DNA from: Bacteroidota bacterium
GTDB taxonomy: Bacteria; Bacteroidota; Ignavibacteria; Ignavibacteriales; Melioribacteraceae
Reading direction: 5' to 3'
Assembly: GCA_023381535.1 (NCBI GenBank)
Contig: JAMCSN010000338.1
Span: 1-59,908, forward strand
DNA length: 59,908 nt
The notes beneath the pieces are model-generated. The model was not told the DNA's origin, did not search any database, and worked only from the letters and a program-made list of their open reading frames with translations. Each line of letters begins with the position of its first letter. The stretch's first letter is position 1. Positions 16,189-25,547 of the stretch are shown here, piece by piece. Made by a program: the position numbers and the translations under genes.

Positions 16189-16511
16189 TCAAATCTCTTA
16201 TCGTTTATTTTCAGCCGTTCGACCGGCTGATTATTTATGATATGACTCTGAATGATTTCTTCGACATCTTCCAATTTTACGCCTCCGTACCAGACTTGTT
16301 CAGGATAGACAACCACTGTCGGACCAAACTCGCACGCATCGAGACAACCGGAAATATTGGCTCTTACCTTCGAGTTCATTCCCAACTCTTTTAGCCGGTC
16401 TTTAAACTTTTTGCGGATCTCTATCGAACCTTTTTCGGAACAGCACCCGCGCGGATGACCGGGCTCTCTCTTGTTCTCGCAAACGAAAATGTGTTTTTCG
16501 AATCTCGGCAT
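16185..16511 (-). CDS. Thioredoxin-like [2Fe-2S] ferredoxin
   Basis: This 108-residue protein resembles the thioredoxin-fold 2Fe-2S ferredoxins related to the NuoE C-terminal domain. Four cluster cysteines are visible: C11 (FVCEN), one of the CC pair at about 23-24 (PRGCC), and C-x3-C in GCLDACEFGP, followed by VVVYPEQVWYGGV, a motif typical of the family. It probably carries electrons in the cytoplasm; no partner oxidoreductase is nearby. It is the first gene of the ferredoxin-nth-HD run and lies just downstream of the tRNA-Glu terminator. Confidence 0.9.
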   Translation of the reverse strand: MPRFEKHIFVCENKREPGHPRGCCSEKGSIEIRKKFKDRLKELGMNSKVRANISGCLDACEFGPTVVVYPEQVWYGGVKLEDVEEIIQSHIINNQPVERLKINDKRFE

Positions 16512-16531
16512 AATCGGTTTTACCTTTTAAA

Positions 16532-16561
16532 CAAAAAAGGGAAACAAAAAATTTCCCTTTT
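16532..16561 (-). terminator. Intrinsic terminator of tRNA-Glu
   Basis: AAAAGGGAAA (16535-16544) pairs with TTTCCCTTTT (16552-16561). On the minus strand the hairpin starts two bases after the tRNA and is followed by a T-run, the form of an intrinsic terminator. Confidence 0.8.
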
Positions 16562-16563
16562 AG

Positions 16564-16637
16564 TAGCGCGTACGGGGGTCGAACCCGTGATCTCCGCCTT
16601 GAGAGGGCGGCGTCCTGGACCACTAGACGAACGCGCC
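16564..16637 (-). tRNA. tRNA-Glu (anticodon CTC)
   Basis: On the minus strand the sequence folds as a full cloverleaf. The acceptor stem is GGCGCGT paired with ACGCGCT (one G-U pair), and the anticodon stem CCGCC/GGCGG frames a loop with CTC, read as glutamate GAG. The T-arm is ACGGG-TTCGACC-CCCGT. The 3' CCA is not encoded. A promoter lies just upstream (16652-16682) and a terminator just downstream. Confidence 0.95.
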
Positions 16638-16651
16638 ATTTTTGAGTAACA

Positions 16652-16682
16652 CAAAAATAATCCAATGAGCAGAATAAACAAA
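16652..16682 (-). promoter_or_regulatory. Bacteroidota-type promoter of tRNA-Glu
   Basis: On the minus strand TTTG (16682-16679) and TATTTTTG (16659-16652) are separated by 19 bases, an exact fit to TTTG-N19/21-TAnnTTTG. The tRNA 5' end lies 15 bases further on. The upstream end of this promoter overlaps the T-rich tail of the preceding gene's terminator. Confidence 0.75.
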
Positions 16683-16699
16683 CCTTTACAAGTAAAGGT
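16672..16699 (-). terminator. Terminator after the aldo/keto reductase gene
   Basis: ACCTTTA and TAAAGGT (16682-16699) form a hairpin with a small loop. On the minus strand it is followed by TTGTTTATT. It lies 15 bases after the stop codon of the aldo/keto reductase gene. Confidence 0.65.
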
Positions 16700-16713
16700 G
16701 AATCAAAAATAGT

Positions 16714-17661
16714 TTAGAGACCTAACTCTTTCAGATAACTGTCAATCAGATTCATTTCTTCATCGGTCAAGTCGTAGTCTCCCGCTGCAATATTTTCTTT
16801 CACCTGTGCCGGTGTTCTGGCTCCAACTATAGCAGAAGTAACTGCCGGATTTTTCAGAACCCAAGCAACAGCAAGATTAGCTACAGTCTTTTTATTTTTC
16901 GCAGCGACCGGTCTCAGTTTTTCAACCAGCTCGAGCGCTTTGCCGAATAACGGTTCTTTAAAAAATTCATTCCTTCTTCGCCAATCATCTTCGGCAACTT
17001 TGTTCATATCAAACTTGCCGGTCAACAATCCCGCCTGCATAGGACTGTAAGCAACAACACCAATCTCATTCTTAAGGCAGAACGGCAAAATTTCTTTGCT
17101 TACATCTCTTTTGATCATGCTGAACGGCGGCTGCAAAGATTGAACTTGACCGATCTTCATGCATCTTTCGAGAAGCGGTACATCGAAATTACTAACACCA
17201 ATGTATTTCACCTTCCCTTCCTTTTTGAGATCAATCATAGTTGCCCAGGATTCCTCAACGGGCGTGTTCGGATCAGGCCAATGAAATTGATAAAGATCGA
17301 TGTAATCTGTCTGCAATCTTCGCAAACTATTTTCAATTTCCATGTGAATGTTTTTCGGTTCGAGATTATTTACAGCATTGCCCTTACCGTCATTTAATAA
17401 GCCGCACTTTGTAGCGATAAAAACTTTGTCGCGCATACCTTTCACGGCTTTGCCCACCACTTCTTCCGAATGACCGAATCCGTAAACGGCAGCGGTATCA
17501 ATCCAATTTATTCCGTTCGATATCGATGATTGAATTGCTTTCACCGATTCGTCATCGTCAACTTTACCCCAGCCAAATTGCCACGGTCCGCCGATTGCCC
17601 ATGCGCCGAATCCAACAACAGTCAGTTCCGGTCCGTTTTTCCCAAGTGCTCTTGTTCTCAT
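16714..17661 (-). CDS. Aldo/keto reductase
   Basis: The 315-residue protein belongs to the NADP(H)-dependent aldo/keto reductases, TIM-barrel enzymes that reduce aldehydes or ketones. The full catalytic tetrad is visible: D55 and Y60 in WIDTAAVYGFGHSEE, K85 in FIATKCG, and H127 in YQFHWPD. The sequence KYIGVSNFD and the C-terminal AIVGARTPAQVKEN are family motifs. The natural substrate cannot be read from sequence. It follows pdxB by 41 bases on the same strand, probably in the same transcript, and ends at a clear terminator. Confidence 0.93.
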   Translation of the reverse strand: MRTRALGKNGPELTVVGFGAWAIGGPWQFGWGKVDDDESVKAIQSSISNGINWIDTAAVYGFGHSEEVVGKAVKGMRDKVFIATKCGLLNDGKGNAVNNLEPKNIHMEIENSLRRLQTDYIDLYQFHWPDPNTPVEESWATMIDLKKEGKVKYIGVSNFDVPLLERCMKIGQVQSLQPPFSMIKRDVSKEILPFCLKNEIGVVAYSPMQAGLLTGKFDMNKVAEDDWRRRNEFFKEPLFGKALELVEKLRPVAAKNKKTVANLAVAWVLKNPAVTSAIVGARTPAQVKENIAAGDYDLTDEEMNLIDSYLKELGL

Positions 17662-17702
17662 GTATTTCTCCTCCTTTTTAATAGACAGTTTAGATGAAAT
17701 TT

Positions 17703-18848
17703 TTATTTCGATTGAATGTTAAATCCCAGTTCGTTCAACATTTTCACAATCTCCATTCGGCAATTTTCCAGTACTATATCATAGAATGGAAATTCTCGTC
17801 TCACCGGGTAACTGCCTCTCTGCTTCTCGAAAGTCCCGACGGAACTTCGCAGCCTCCCGTCATCATCAAGAATCTTATAAGTATGAAAAACAGCTTCTGA
17901 AGAAATTTGTTGTTCTGGCTTGTCTGTACAATCTATCATTATCAATTTAGAACCTGTCGGTTGAGGTAGTTCTAACGGATACCATTTAGGATCGATTCCA
18001 AAATTAAAAAATGAGCTGATTGCCCTTACGCAAACCGCAGTTCCGTTTGCTTTGCCGTCTGCAGAATAACCGGCGATGTGCGGAGTTGCGATATTCACAA
18101 GTGAAACTAATTCACGATCGATGTCCGGCTCGTTTTCCCAAACATCCAGCACGCAAGCTTTTACCACTTTATTATTGATTGCATTTTTCAAAGCAGAGGT
18201 GTTAACCACTTCTCCGCGCGATGTGTTGATGATGATTTTCTCGCGATCAAACTTATTAAAGAAAGATTCGTCAGCCATGTGTAAAGTTTTGTCGCGCCCT
18301 TCCTTATTTAGCGGCACGTGAAATGTTATTATATCACTCCGAGAAATCAATTCATCGAGATCAACAAAACCTTGATTGCCTTCTGCGCGCGAGCGCGGCG
18401 GATCATTCAACAATACTTTCATACCGAATGCTTTCGCTGCCCGCGCAACTTTAGTTCCAACATTTCCCACACCAACAATTCCAATAGTTAGATCGGGTAA
18501 CAATAAGTTTTTCATTTCAGCCAGAGTTAGAAGCGCCGAAGAAATATACTGCATCACCGAAGACGAATTGCAGCCCGGCGCGCTAATCCATTTTATGTTG
18601 TGCACGTCGCAATACTTTGCGTCAATGTGATCAAAACCGATTGTTGCCGTAGCAATAAATTTAACGTTGGAGCCGTCCAAAAGACTTGCGTCGCACTTAG
18701 TTCTCGTCCTCACTAAAAGTGCATCGGCATCTTTAACGGTTGCTTTTGTAATCTCGCCCGGTGCGAGGTACTCGATTTCAGCGAAAGGTTCAAGCACTCC
18801 TTTGAGGAACGGAATTTTATTGTCTGCTACAATTTTTATTTTTTTCAT
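17703..18848 (-). CDS. pdxB: 4-phosphoerythronate dehydrogenase PdxB
   Basis: PdxB oxidises 4-phosphoerythronate in the DXP-dependent pathway to pyridoxal phosphate. From the ATG at 18848 the protein has 381 residues. It shows the NAD-binding motif GIVGVGNVG (about 123-131) and the catalytic set R211 (NTSRGEVV), E240 (WENEP) and H257 (TPHIAGYS), with spacing (29 and 17) equal to that of the E. coli enzyme. PHIAGYSADGKANGT closely follows the PdxB-specific form of this motif, and a C-terminal domain follows. A start 20 codons upstream is possible but adds residues that do not match the family. SerA-like dehydrogenases are the alternative; the C-terminal motif argues against this. Confidence 0.9.
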   Translation of the reverse strand: MKKIKIVADNKIPFLKGVLEPFAEIEYLAPGEITKATVKDADALLVRTRTKCDASLLDGSNVKFIATATIGFDHIDAKYCDVHNIKWISAPGCNSSSVMQYISSALLTLAEMKNLLLPDLTIGIVGVGNVGTKVARAAKAFGMKVLLNDPPRSRAEGNQGFVDLDELISRSDIITFHVPLNKEGRDKTLHMADESFFNKFDREKIIINTSRGEVVNTSALKNAINNKVVKACVLDVWENEPDIDRELVSLVNIATPHIAGYSADGKANGTAVCVRAISSFFNFGIDPKWYPLELPQPTGSKLIMIDCTDKPEQQISSEAVFHTYKILDDDGRLRSSVGTFEKQRGSYPVRREFPFYDIVLENCRMEIVKMLNELGFNIQSK

Positions 18849-19007
18849 CTGATCAATAGTAACGTACCGGTTTTCTAATTTATAACTTATACGGTGTGAA
18901 AGACACAAATGAAAATTAGCAGATAAGACGAACTAATTCCATTCTTCAGAGAGATTATAACAAATCGGCGGATAACAACTGTTAACGCGAAAAATTTATG
19001 TTCACAT

Positions 19008-19784
19008 TTACTTTTTCTTCTTTGCTTTTTCCATCAGCTCAAAAAACGGCTTGAACAAATCAATCGGCACCGGGAAAATGGTTGTAGAATTTTTCTCCGC
19101 CGCGACTTCGGTTAGCGTTTGCAAAAATCTCAGTTGCAGCGCATACGGAGAACTGCTGATGATCTTCGACGCATCTGCCAAACGCTGTGATGCTTGGTAT
19201 TCTCCTTCGGCATGAATGATTTTAGCGCGGCGTTCCCTTTCGGCTTCAGCTTGTTTTGCAATTGCACGCTGCATCTCAACCGGCAGATCGACATTCTTAA
19301 CTTCAACTAGAGAAACTTTAATGCCCCACGGTGACGTGTGTGTGTCGATGGTTTCCGTCAGATGTTTATTGATCTTTTCCCGCGCGGCAAGAAGTTCATC
19401 CAACTCAGATTGACCAAGCATACTTCTTAAAGTTGTCTGTGCAAGCTGTGAGGTTGCAAATAAGAAATTCTCAACTTGAACTATTGCCTTTGCGGCATCA
19501 ATTACGCGGAAGTAAATAACGGCGCTAACTTTAATCGAAACGTTATCGCGCGTTATCACATCTTGTGACGGAACTTCCATAGCTACAACGCGAAGACTTA
19601 CTTTCACCATTCGATCAACAATCGGAATCAGGAAAATCAGTCCCGGTCCTTTTGCGCCGATCAATCTTCCTAATCTAAATATTACGCCGCGTTCATATTC
19701 TCTCAGAATTCGTATTGCGCTTGAAAGAATTATGATAACGAAAAAAATAATTATGAAAAGTACTGTTATCGATTCAGGCTGCAT
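19008..19784 (-). CDS. Slipin (stomatin-like SPFH protein)
   Basis: The 258-residue protein has one N-terminal membrane segment (about 5-27) followed by [22 protein letters not shown], the start of the SPFH/band-7 domain, and then a helical region rich in A, E and R (about 170-215) typical of slipins. Slipins organise membrane domains and usually pair with NfeD proteases. Here the nfeD gene lies directly upstream with a 23-base gap, the classical operon. Confidence 0.95.
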   Translation of the reverse strand: MQPESITVLFIIIFFVIIILSSAIRILREYERGVIFRLGRLIGAKGPGLIFLIPIVDRMVKVSLRVVAMEVPSQDVITRDNVSIKVSAVIYFRVIDAAKAIVQVENFLFATSQLAQTTLRSMLGQSELDELLAAREKINKHLTETIDTHTSPWGIKVSLVEVKNVDLPVEMQRAIAKQAEAERERRAKIIHAEGEYQASQRLADASKIISSSPYALQLRFLQTLTEVAAEKNSTTIFPVPIDLFKPFFELMEKAKKKK

Positions 19785-19807
19785 GTCTCTTCCCTCCTAT
19801 AAATTTT

Positions 19808-21115
19808 TCAATTCAAACTTCGCTTGATTCTTAATTTTAGTTCTTCAATTCCAATAACTTGGACTTTCATACCATTAGCAATTTTGTCTGCCGGACTTTC
19901 CGCATTCCAGATTTCGCCGTGCAGCGATACTTGTCCCGAATGACCGGGCGAAATTTCCGAGAGCGCAATTCCGATCTCTCCAACCAATCCTTCGCTGCCG
20001 GTTGACGGCTTCATTCGTTGGGCGGCAAGTCCTTTCCCGATCGCAAAAACAAAAAATAAAACAGTTAAGATTGTTGCGGTGATTATTACACTGATCGAGA
20101 TGGAAACAAACTCAAACGAAACATCAGTGTTAATCAGCATTAGCGATCCCACTACGAAAGAAATTATTCCTCCAGCTGTGAGCAAACCGTGACTTACAAT
20201 TTTTATTTCCGCGATGAAAAGAATAACTGCAAAAACGATCAGCGCTAAACCGGCATAATTAATCGGAAGAGTATGAAACGAATAAAACGCGAGTACTATC
20301 GAAATAACGCCGACAATTCCCGGCAATATTGAACCGGGATTACTTAGCTCGAATATGAGTCCGTAAATTCCAATCATCATAAGTATGTAGGCAATGTTCG
20401 GATCGCTGATTATGTCTAAAAGTTTTTGAACGACATTCATTTCTTTGTATCTGATCTCGGCATTCTGCGTGATGATTGTCCGTTCGCCGCTTGCAGTTTC
20501 AACTTTGCGCCCGTCGAGCTGATTTAGAAGATCGTTCAAATCTTTGGCGATGATATCTATAATTTTTTCTTTCAGCGCTTCGGTTTCCGATATAGACACA
20601 CTTTGCCGCACTGCTTTCTCTGCCCATTCAACGCTTCTGTGCCGCTTCTCTGCAATGCTTCGGATAAATGCCGCGGCATCGTTGGTCACTTTTTCCATCA
20701 TGATATCGAGACTGTCTTTTTTATTTGATTGACCGCCCCCGCTCATCATTACCGGGTGCGCGGCGCCGATGTTTGTACCGGGCGCCATTGCGGAAATATT
20801 TGCAGCGAGTGTAATAAACACTCCGGCAGATGCAGCTTGAGCACCGGATGGGAAGACATAAATTATAATCGGAACATTTGATGCGAGCATATCGCTCACG
20901 ATTAATCTTGTTGATTTTAGCAGACCGCCGGGCGTGTTGAACTGAATTATCAAACACTCAACATTTTCTTCGTTCGCTTTCTTGATTTCATCGTGAAGAT
21001 AATCGGTAACAACAGGATTAATGGCGCCGTCGATTTTGGCTACATCAATTACATGTTGGGGATTTTTGTTGGGCAACAACATCAGAAAGAGTAATATGAA
21101 AACTATCTGCTTCAT
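19808..21115 (-). CDS. nfeD: NfeD-family membrane serine protease (long form)
   Basis: This is the long form of NfeD: an N-terminal signal segment, a ClpP-like serine protease domain (about 20-220), several membrane helices (about 235-365), and a C-terminal OB-fold domain (about 370-435). The nucleophile is expected in FPSGAQAASAGVF and the catalytic lysine in the following KRHRSVEWAEKAV region, as in the related archaeal stomatin protease. The known role of the family is cleavage of the partner stomatin's C-terminus, and the partner follows 23 bases downstream. Length 435 fits. Confidence 0.93.
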   Translation of the reverse strand: MKQIVFILLFLMLLPNKNPQHVIDVAKIDGAINPVVTDYLHDEIKKANEENVECLIIQFNTPGGLLKSTRLIVSDMLASNVPIIIYVFPSGAQAASAGVFITLAANISAMAPGTNIGAAHPVMMSGGGQSNKKDSLDIMMEKVTNDAAAFIRSIAEKRHRSVEWAEKAVRQSVSISETEALKEKIIDIIAKDLNDLLNQLDGRKVETASGERTIITQNAEIRYKEMNVVQKLLDIISDPNIAYILMMIGIYGLIFELSNPGSILPGIVGVISIVLAFYSFHTLPINYAGLALIVFAVILFIAEIKIVSHGLLTAGGIISFVVGSLMLINTDVSFEFVSISISVIITATILTVLFFVFAIGKGLAAQRMKPSTGSEGLVGEIGIALSEISPGHSGQVSLHGEIWNAESPADKIANGMKVQVIGIEELKLRIKRSLN

Positions 21116-21369
21116 ATTTATTTACTCTAAAAATAATAACGTCGCGTGTCACAGAAGCAAGAAATCAAAACTTCAATTTCAATTCGATAAAAAAGTAACT
21201 AATTCTCGACCAACAAGCAATGAATTGATTTTACATGCATAGTAACCGCCGACTAGATCGTTACTGCAAAAAAAGAGAAGGAGAATCGTAAGTTTCTCCT
21301 TCTTGTCAAACCCGCAATTCTCTAGGAATCATCAAAATCTGTAAACTCCGGAGAAGTTTATCTTAGTAT
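21116..21369. other. Gap between nfeD and the MITE
   Basis: No gene is seen in these 254 bases. They contain the upstream region of nfeD on the minus strand, with only a weak promoter-like TATTTTTA, and the terminator at 21268-21304 that serves the chemoreceptor gene. Confidence 0.5.
21268..21304 (-). terminator. Intrinsic terminator of the chemoreceptor transcript, displaced by the MITE
   Basis: AGAAGGAGAA (21276-21285) pairs with TTCTCCTTCT (21294-21303); on the minus strand this is followed by a run of seven T. It must end transcription coming from the chemoreceptor gene, whose stop is now about 350 bases upstream because the MITE lies between them. Confidence 0.8.
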
Positions 21370-21652
21370 CTCATGTTACGCAAAAGAAGGTTGAAATAAT
21401 TTTATACCTTCGACATATGTCGCTCCTCTGGAGCTTAAACTAAGGGGAGGACAACCTTTCTACCAATATTTCGTCCCTCCGGGACTATGAACACTACAAA
21501 ATAACGCGAAGAACGCCATTTCTAAAAGCTCCGATAGGAGCGGCATATTGGTAGCACTCCACGCACCAAAAACAGTCAAAGCCCCAGCGGGGCGACATAA
21601 TGTTGAAAATCTCGCCACTGGCGGACAGTTTTTGTTTTTTGCGTAACATGAG
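21370..21652. mobile_element. 283-bp MITE with 16-bp terminal repeats and 7-bp target duplication
   Basis: The ends are perfect 16-bp inverted repeats, CTCATGTTACGCAAAA at 21370-21385 and its complement at 21637-21652. The flanks are a perfect 7-bp direct duplication, TTAGTAT at 21363-21369 and 21653-21659. There is no transposase, so it is non-autonomous. The interior holds four copies of a hairpin unit of the form ATATGTCGCTCC-n-GGAGCT. These lie at about 21412-21436 and 21460-21488 in one orientation, and about 21527-21554 and 21578-21604 in the other. The right duplication contains the chemoreceptor stop codon. Confidence 0.88.
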
Positions 21653-23755
21653 TTAGTATTTAACTAACTTGCCGTTTGACCGAACAGCCAGCTGACTTTG
21701 TGAATTATCCAGCGCATTGTTCTTTTCCATTCTATATAATCCTTCGTCCAATTTAAAGCGTGCAATTAAATCTTGTAAATTCACGGTCATTCTATTGAGG
21801 TCTTCTGCCGCACGTGCTATCTGCTGAACCCCGGAGGCGCTTTGATTGGTTACACTGCTGATCGATTCAATATTCCTGCTGATTTGTTCTGCGGCTGACG
21901 ATTGTTCTTCGCTGGCTGCTGCAACTTGAGTAGAAATATCGACCACTTCTTCAGCACCGGAAATAATTTGTTTTAATGCCTGCCCTGCTTTATCGGCTAA
22001 TACCTTTCCTTTTTCAACTTCAGTAGTACCTTCATTCATCGAAACCACTGCGCCTTCGGTATCTTTTTGTATTTGCCGAATCATTGTAGCAATTTCCTTG
22101 GTAGCTTTTGTAGTTCGTTCGGCCAGTTTTCTAACTTCGTCAGCCACAACAGCAAATCCACGCCCTTGTTCTCCTGCGCGAGCAGCTTCTATTGCAGCGT
22201 TTAATGCTAATAGGTTGGTTTGATCTGCAATATCATCAATCACTTGAACAATTTCTCCGATTTCATTGCTGCTTTTCCCTAAAGCTTGAACAATTACCGC
22301 GGAGTTCTTAACTACATCTGCAATACGGTTCATGCCCTCAATCGTTTCACTTACAACTTTGCCGCCGTCTTTTGCAATTGTTCCTGCATTCTTAGCCGAT
22401 TCGGAAGCTCTTGCAGAATTTTTCGTTGTCTCAAAAATTGTTTTAGTCATTTGCTCAACTGCGCTTGCTACTTCAGCAGTTTGAGAACTTTGTTCCTGTG
22501 CGCCGGCTGCCATCTCTTCTGAGCTTGATGAAATTTGACTGCTTGCACTTGCCGTTGCATGAACCGCTTCCGATACATCTGAGAGTGCGCCGCCGAATGA
22601 ATCTGCTAAACTGTTAATACTATTTTTAATCACTGCATAATCCCCTTTGTATTCGCCGGTCATGCGTACAGTTAAATCACCTTGAGCAAGTTTTTCCAAT
22701 ACTTTGCTCGATTCATTTATCGGTTGAACAACAGCGTCAACTGTTGCATTAAGACCGCCAACCAATTCTTTATAGCTGCCATTGAACTTCTTGACATTAC
22801 CCCGTGTAGAAAGGTTGCCGTTAACCGCAGCTTCGGCAAGCATGTTTGATTCGAGAACGGTATCTTTTATTGCACTAACTGCCACACCAATTGACTTAAC
22901 AGTATTTTGAACTCCTGCATTAATCTGATTTAAACTATTAGCCAGAATTCCTATTTCATCATTCGATTTAATTTCGATCAGCGTCAACTTAGAATCCAAA
23001 TTAATATCAAGATCACCATTTGCAAGCTGCTCTCCGCATTTAGAAAGATTTTGAATATCCACATCCTTAATACCATTCATTTTGACAACAACTTGATTAA
23101 TAGATTTGGACAAATAATTTGAAATGAAAATTCCTATCAAAAAAGCAAATGCAATACCAACCCCTAACACTAAATATATTTCTATGCTCGCAGTACTATA
23201 TTCCTTTCCGATTTCCTGATACAAAGAATCTGCAAGATGTTCCTCTGACGTAATAAGACTGTCTAATTCTTCGGTTATTCTTTTTGCATCAAGATCAAAT
23301 TCACCGGCTTCAAATGCATGTGCTTCTTGTTCATTTTCTCCCAGTGCCAACTGGATACCTTTTGCCACCATCGGCTTAAACCCCTCCCATGATTTTTTAT
23401 ATTCTTTAAATAACCTTTTCTCTTCAGGATTTAGATTTGTAGCAGCGAACTTTGTCATAAGTTCATCTGCCTTTCTTTCATGATCAGAGATTACTTTATT
23501 GAGCATTGCCCGCTCGGATGCATCCTTTGCTGCTACAAGATTGGCAACGGAGAGACGAATCTCGTAAAGTTCCTGTTCTGTGTTGCTCAATTCTACTAAA
23601 GGGACTGCCCGTTCTTCGTACATTTGTTTTGCATTACCATTCATTAGCGACATCTTGCTGATGCCGGTATAGCCAATAAATGAGGCAATTAAAGCTGCAA
23701 ACATGAAACTCATTAAAAGTTTTGTTCTGATTTTAAGATCATAAAACCATTTCAT
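21653..23755 (-). CDS. Methyl-accepting chemotaxis protein
   Basis: The 700-residue chemoreceptor has a membrane helix (about 12-32), a periplasmic four-helix-bundle sensor (about 35-190), a second membrane helix (about 193-213), two or three HAMP-like segments (about 215-400), and the cytoplasmic signalling hairpin. The hairpin tip reads [20 protein letters not shown] (about 515-535), near-identical to the consensus that binds CheA and CheW. Methylation-site helices flank it. The C-terminus (LVKY) has no CheR/CheB pentapeptide. It is the last gene of the REC-kinase, cheW, chemoreceptor run. The stop codon lies within the target duplication of the adjacent MITE, yet the reading frame appears intact. 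Confidence 0.95.
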   Translation of the reverse strand: MKWFYDLKIRTKLLMSFMFAALIASFIGYTGISKMSLMNGNAKQMYEERAVPLVELSNTEQELYEIRLSVANLVAAKDASERAMLNKVISDHERKADELMTKFAATNLNPEEKRLFKEYKKSWEGFKPMVAKGIQLALGENEQEAHAFEAGEFDLDAKRITEELDSLITSEEHLADSLYQEIGKEYSTASIEIYLVLGVGIAFAFLIGIFISNYLSKSINQVVVKMNGIKDVDIQNLSKCGEQLANGDLDINLDSKLTLIEIKSNDEIGILANSLNQINAGVQNTVKSIGVAVSAIKDTVLESNMLAEAAVNGNLSTRGNVKKFNGSYKELVGGLNATVDAVVQPINESSKVLEKLAQGDLTVRMTGEYKGDYAVIKNSINSLADSFGGALSDVSEAVHATASASSQISSSSEEMAAGAQEQSSQTAEVASAVEQMTKTIFETTKNSARASESAKNAGTIAKDGGKVVSETIEGMNRIADVVKNSAVIVQALGKSSNEIGEIVQVIDDIADQTNLLALNAAIEAARAGEQGRGFAVVADEVRKLAERTTKATKEIATMIRQIQKDTEGAVVSMNEGTTEVEKGKVLADKAGQALKQIISGAEEVVDISTQVAAASEEQSSAAEQISRNIESISSVTNQSASGVQQIARAAEDLNRMTVNLQDLIARFKLDEGLYRMEKNNALDNSQSQLAVRSNGKLVKY

Positions 23756-23812
23756 TTTGTTTTCCTTTCTTATTCATTATTAAAAAACTTTGGATTCCTT
23801 AACATCATTTTA

Positions 23813-24298
23813 TTAAGCTATTTCTTGTAATTGTGCTACTTCTTCTTTTAGTAAGATTTTATTAAGATCAATAAGAATGAGAAGTCTATCTTCGAGTTTA
23901 CCAACCGAGCTGATGAATTCTGAGCCAACACCGGCAACAATTTCAGGAGGAGCTTCAAAAATGTCCGCCGGAACCCGTAATACTTCGTTGACGGAATCTA
24001 CGATGAAACCAAAAACCTTATCTCCGACGTTGACAACAATTATTCGTGTGTCTTTGTTATGCTGTTTTCTTTCGAGACCAAGTCTATTTCTTAAATCAAT
24101 GACCGGTATTACTCTGCCGCGCAAATTGATTACCCCTTCGACAAAATCGGGGGAATTAGGAACCTTTGTTATTTGAGTCATCTTGTTGATTTCTTGAACA
24201 TTCAAAATGTCAACTCCAAATTCTTCGTTGCCAATTTTAAAGCTGACGAGCTGAAGAAGTTCGTTAGTATCGTCTTTCTTTTGACTTAAGCTGCTCAT
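23813..24298 (-). CDS. cheW: Chemotaxis coupling protein CheW
   Basis: CheW links chemoreceptors to the kinase CheA. The 161-residue protein shows the family motifs LVSFKIGNEEFGVDILNVQE, ITKVPNSPDFVEGVINLRG, and VIPVIDLRNRLGL, plus the C-terminal LLILIDLNKIL. It lies 57 bases before the chemoreceptor gene and 36 bases after the REC-kinase gene. No cheA, cheR or cheB is in the window, so the partner kinase must be elsewhere or the neighbouring unusual REC-kinase is involved; the latter is speculation. Confidence 0.96.
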   Translation of the reverse strand: MSSLSQKKDDTNELLQLVSFKIGNEEFGVDILNVQEINKMTQITKVPNSPDFVEGVINLRGRVIPVIDLRNRLGLERKQHNKDTRIIVVNVGDKVFGFIVDSVNEVLRVPADIFEAPPEIVAGVGSEFISSVGKLEDRLLILIDLNKILLKEEVAQLQEIA

Positions 24299-24334
24299 TT
24301 AGTATCACTCCTCTATCAAGTTCTTTTTTAATTC

Positions 24335-25423
24335 TCAATTATTATTTCTTAATGGAATTCCAAACTCTACAATAGTGCCGGCACCTTCTTCGCTTGCAAT
24401 TTTTAAGTATCCGCCGTACAATTTTATTATCAACTTCGCAATGGCTAATCCAAAACCAAGACCTTCTATGAATGTCTCCTCTTTTAAAAATTGATTCAAT
24501 GGGCTAATGAGGTTTTTGTTTACATCCTTAATCCCAATTCCATGATCGGTAACATTTGTATTAAAATATTGCCCGTTAGCTTTACCGTTAATTTCTATTG
24601 AACTACCCGTTGAAGAAAACTTCGCAGAATTTTCAGCCAACTCTTCAAGTAAAGTTTCGAAATGCGTTACGTCTATTTTGATTTCCCCTTTTTCAAAATG
24701 AATCTTCAAATCTTTCTCTCTTCCAAAATCGGCAATTTTATTTTTTAATTGAGACGCTAAATATTCCGGTTCAACTTCATATACTTGAGACGATAAGCTG
24801 TTTATGAAAAGATTGTCTTTGCTTAATGAGAATAATTCTGCATACACCAAAAATTTTTCTATTCTTCTATGAAGTCTTTTTCCCGAATATCTAATTTTCT
24901 TAGCCATCTGTTTTAGTTCTTCTTTTGTCAACTCTTCAATATCGTTCTCAATGATTTCGGAGAATCCCAAGATTCCGACTAACGGTGTGCGTAATTCGTG
25001 AGGTACTTTTCTTATCAAAGTATCCCGGAAATTCTCTACGATAGATAGACAGTTTTCTTTTTTTCTTAAACGCGTATTTATTGCGTCTAACACGTCGTCC
25101 ATTCTAAACGGTTTCATTAAATAATCATCGGCGCCAAGCATCATCCCTTTTCTAAAATTTTGCGCTTCTGCTTTAGCTGTTAGAAAAATAAAAGGTGTAC
25201 CGGCTGTGTTGGGATTTTCTTGAAGTTTCTTCAACATCTCATAACCGTCCATCTGGGGCATAAGAATATCACACAGAATTAGATCAGGTTCTTTTGAAGT
25301 GGAGATATCTAAACCTTCTTTGCCATTTGCCGCACTTAAAACATTAAACCCCTCGTTCTCAAGCATTTCTTGTAAATTCGCTCTTATGTCCATCTCGTCT
25401 TCAACAATTAAAATTGTCTTCAT
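24335..25423 (-). CDS. Soluble response regulator-histidine kinase hybrid (REC first)
   Basis: The 362-residue protein begins with a receiver domain (1-120; phospho-acceptor D52 in LILCDILMP, T82, K104) and continues into a HisKA domain with H142 in KVPHELRTP, then a HATPase domain (about 240-360, with N box ENSAKFSS and G box GLGFGLAIAK). There is no membrane segment and no sensory domain, so the kinase is probably controlled by phosphorylation of its own receiver. Such REC-HK proteins serve as relays in Bacteroidota. It lies immediately upstream of cheW, which suggests a link to chemotaxis-type signalling. Confidence 0.92.
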   Translation of the reverse strand: MKTILIVEDEMDIRANLQEMLENEGFNVLSAANGKEGLDISTSKEPDLILCDILMPQMDGYEMLKKLQENPNTAGTPFIFLTAKAEAQNFRKGMMLGADDYLMKPFRMDDVLDAINTRLRKKENCLSIVENFRDTLIRKVPHELRTPLVGILGFSEIIENDIEELTKEELKQMAKKIRYSGKRLHRRIEKFLVYAELFSLSKDNLFINSLSSQVYEVEPEYLASQLKNKIADFGREKDLKIHFEKGEIKIDVTHFETLLEELAENSAKFSSTGSSIEINGKANGQYFNTNVTDHGIGIKDVNKNLISPLNQFLKEETFIEGLGFGLAIAKLIIKLYGGYLKIASEEGAGTIVEFGIPLRNNN

Positions 25424-25547
25424 ATATTTCTCCGTTATTGCATAGTAAATATTCGATGTTAAAAAAATATTTATTACTGAAAATGTTTCGAACGGATTAG
25501 AATTGTTTCAAGGGGATGTTGAGGGGCATGATTAAGATTAAAAATTG

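Noticed and set aside
16402..16665. 87-codon frame across tRNA-Glu
   Set aside because: It runs through the tRNA and the ferredoxin gene in another frame; a shadow reading.
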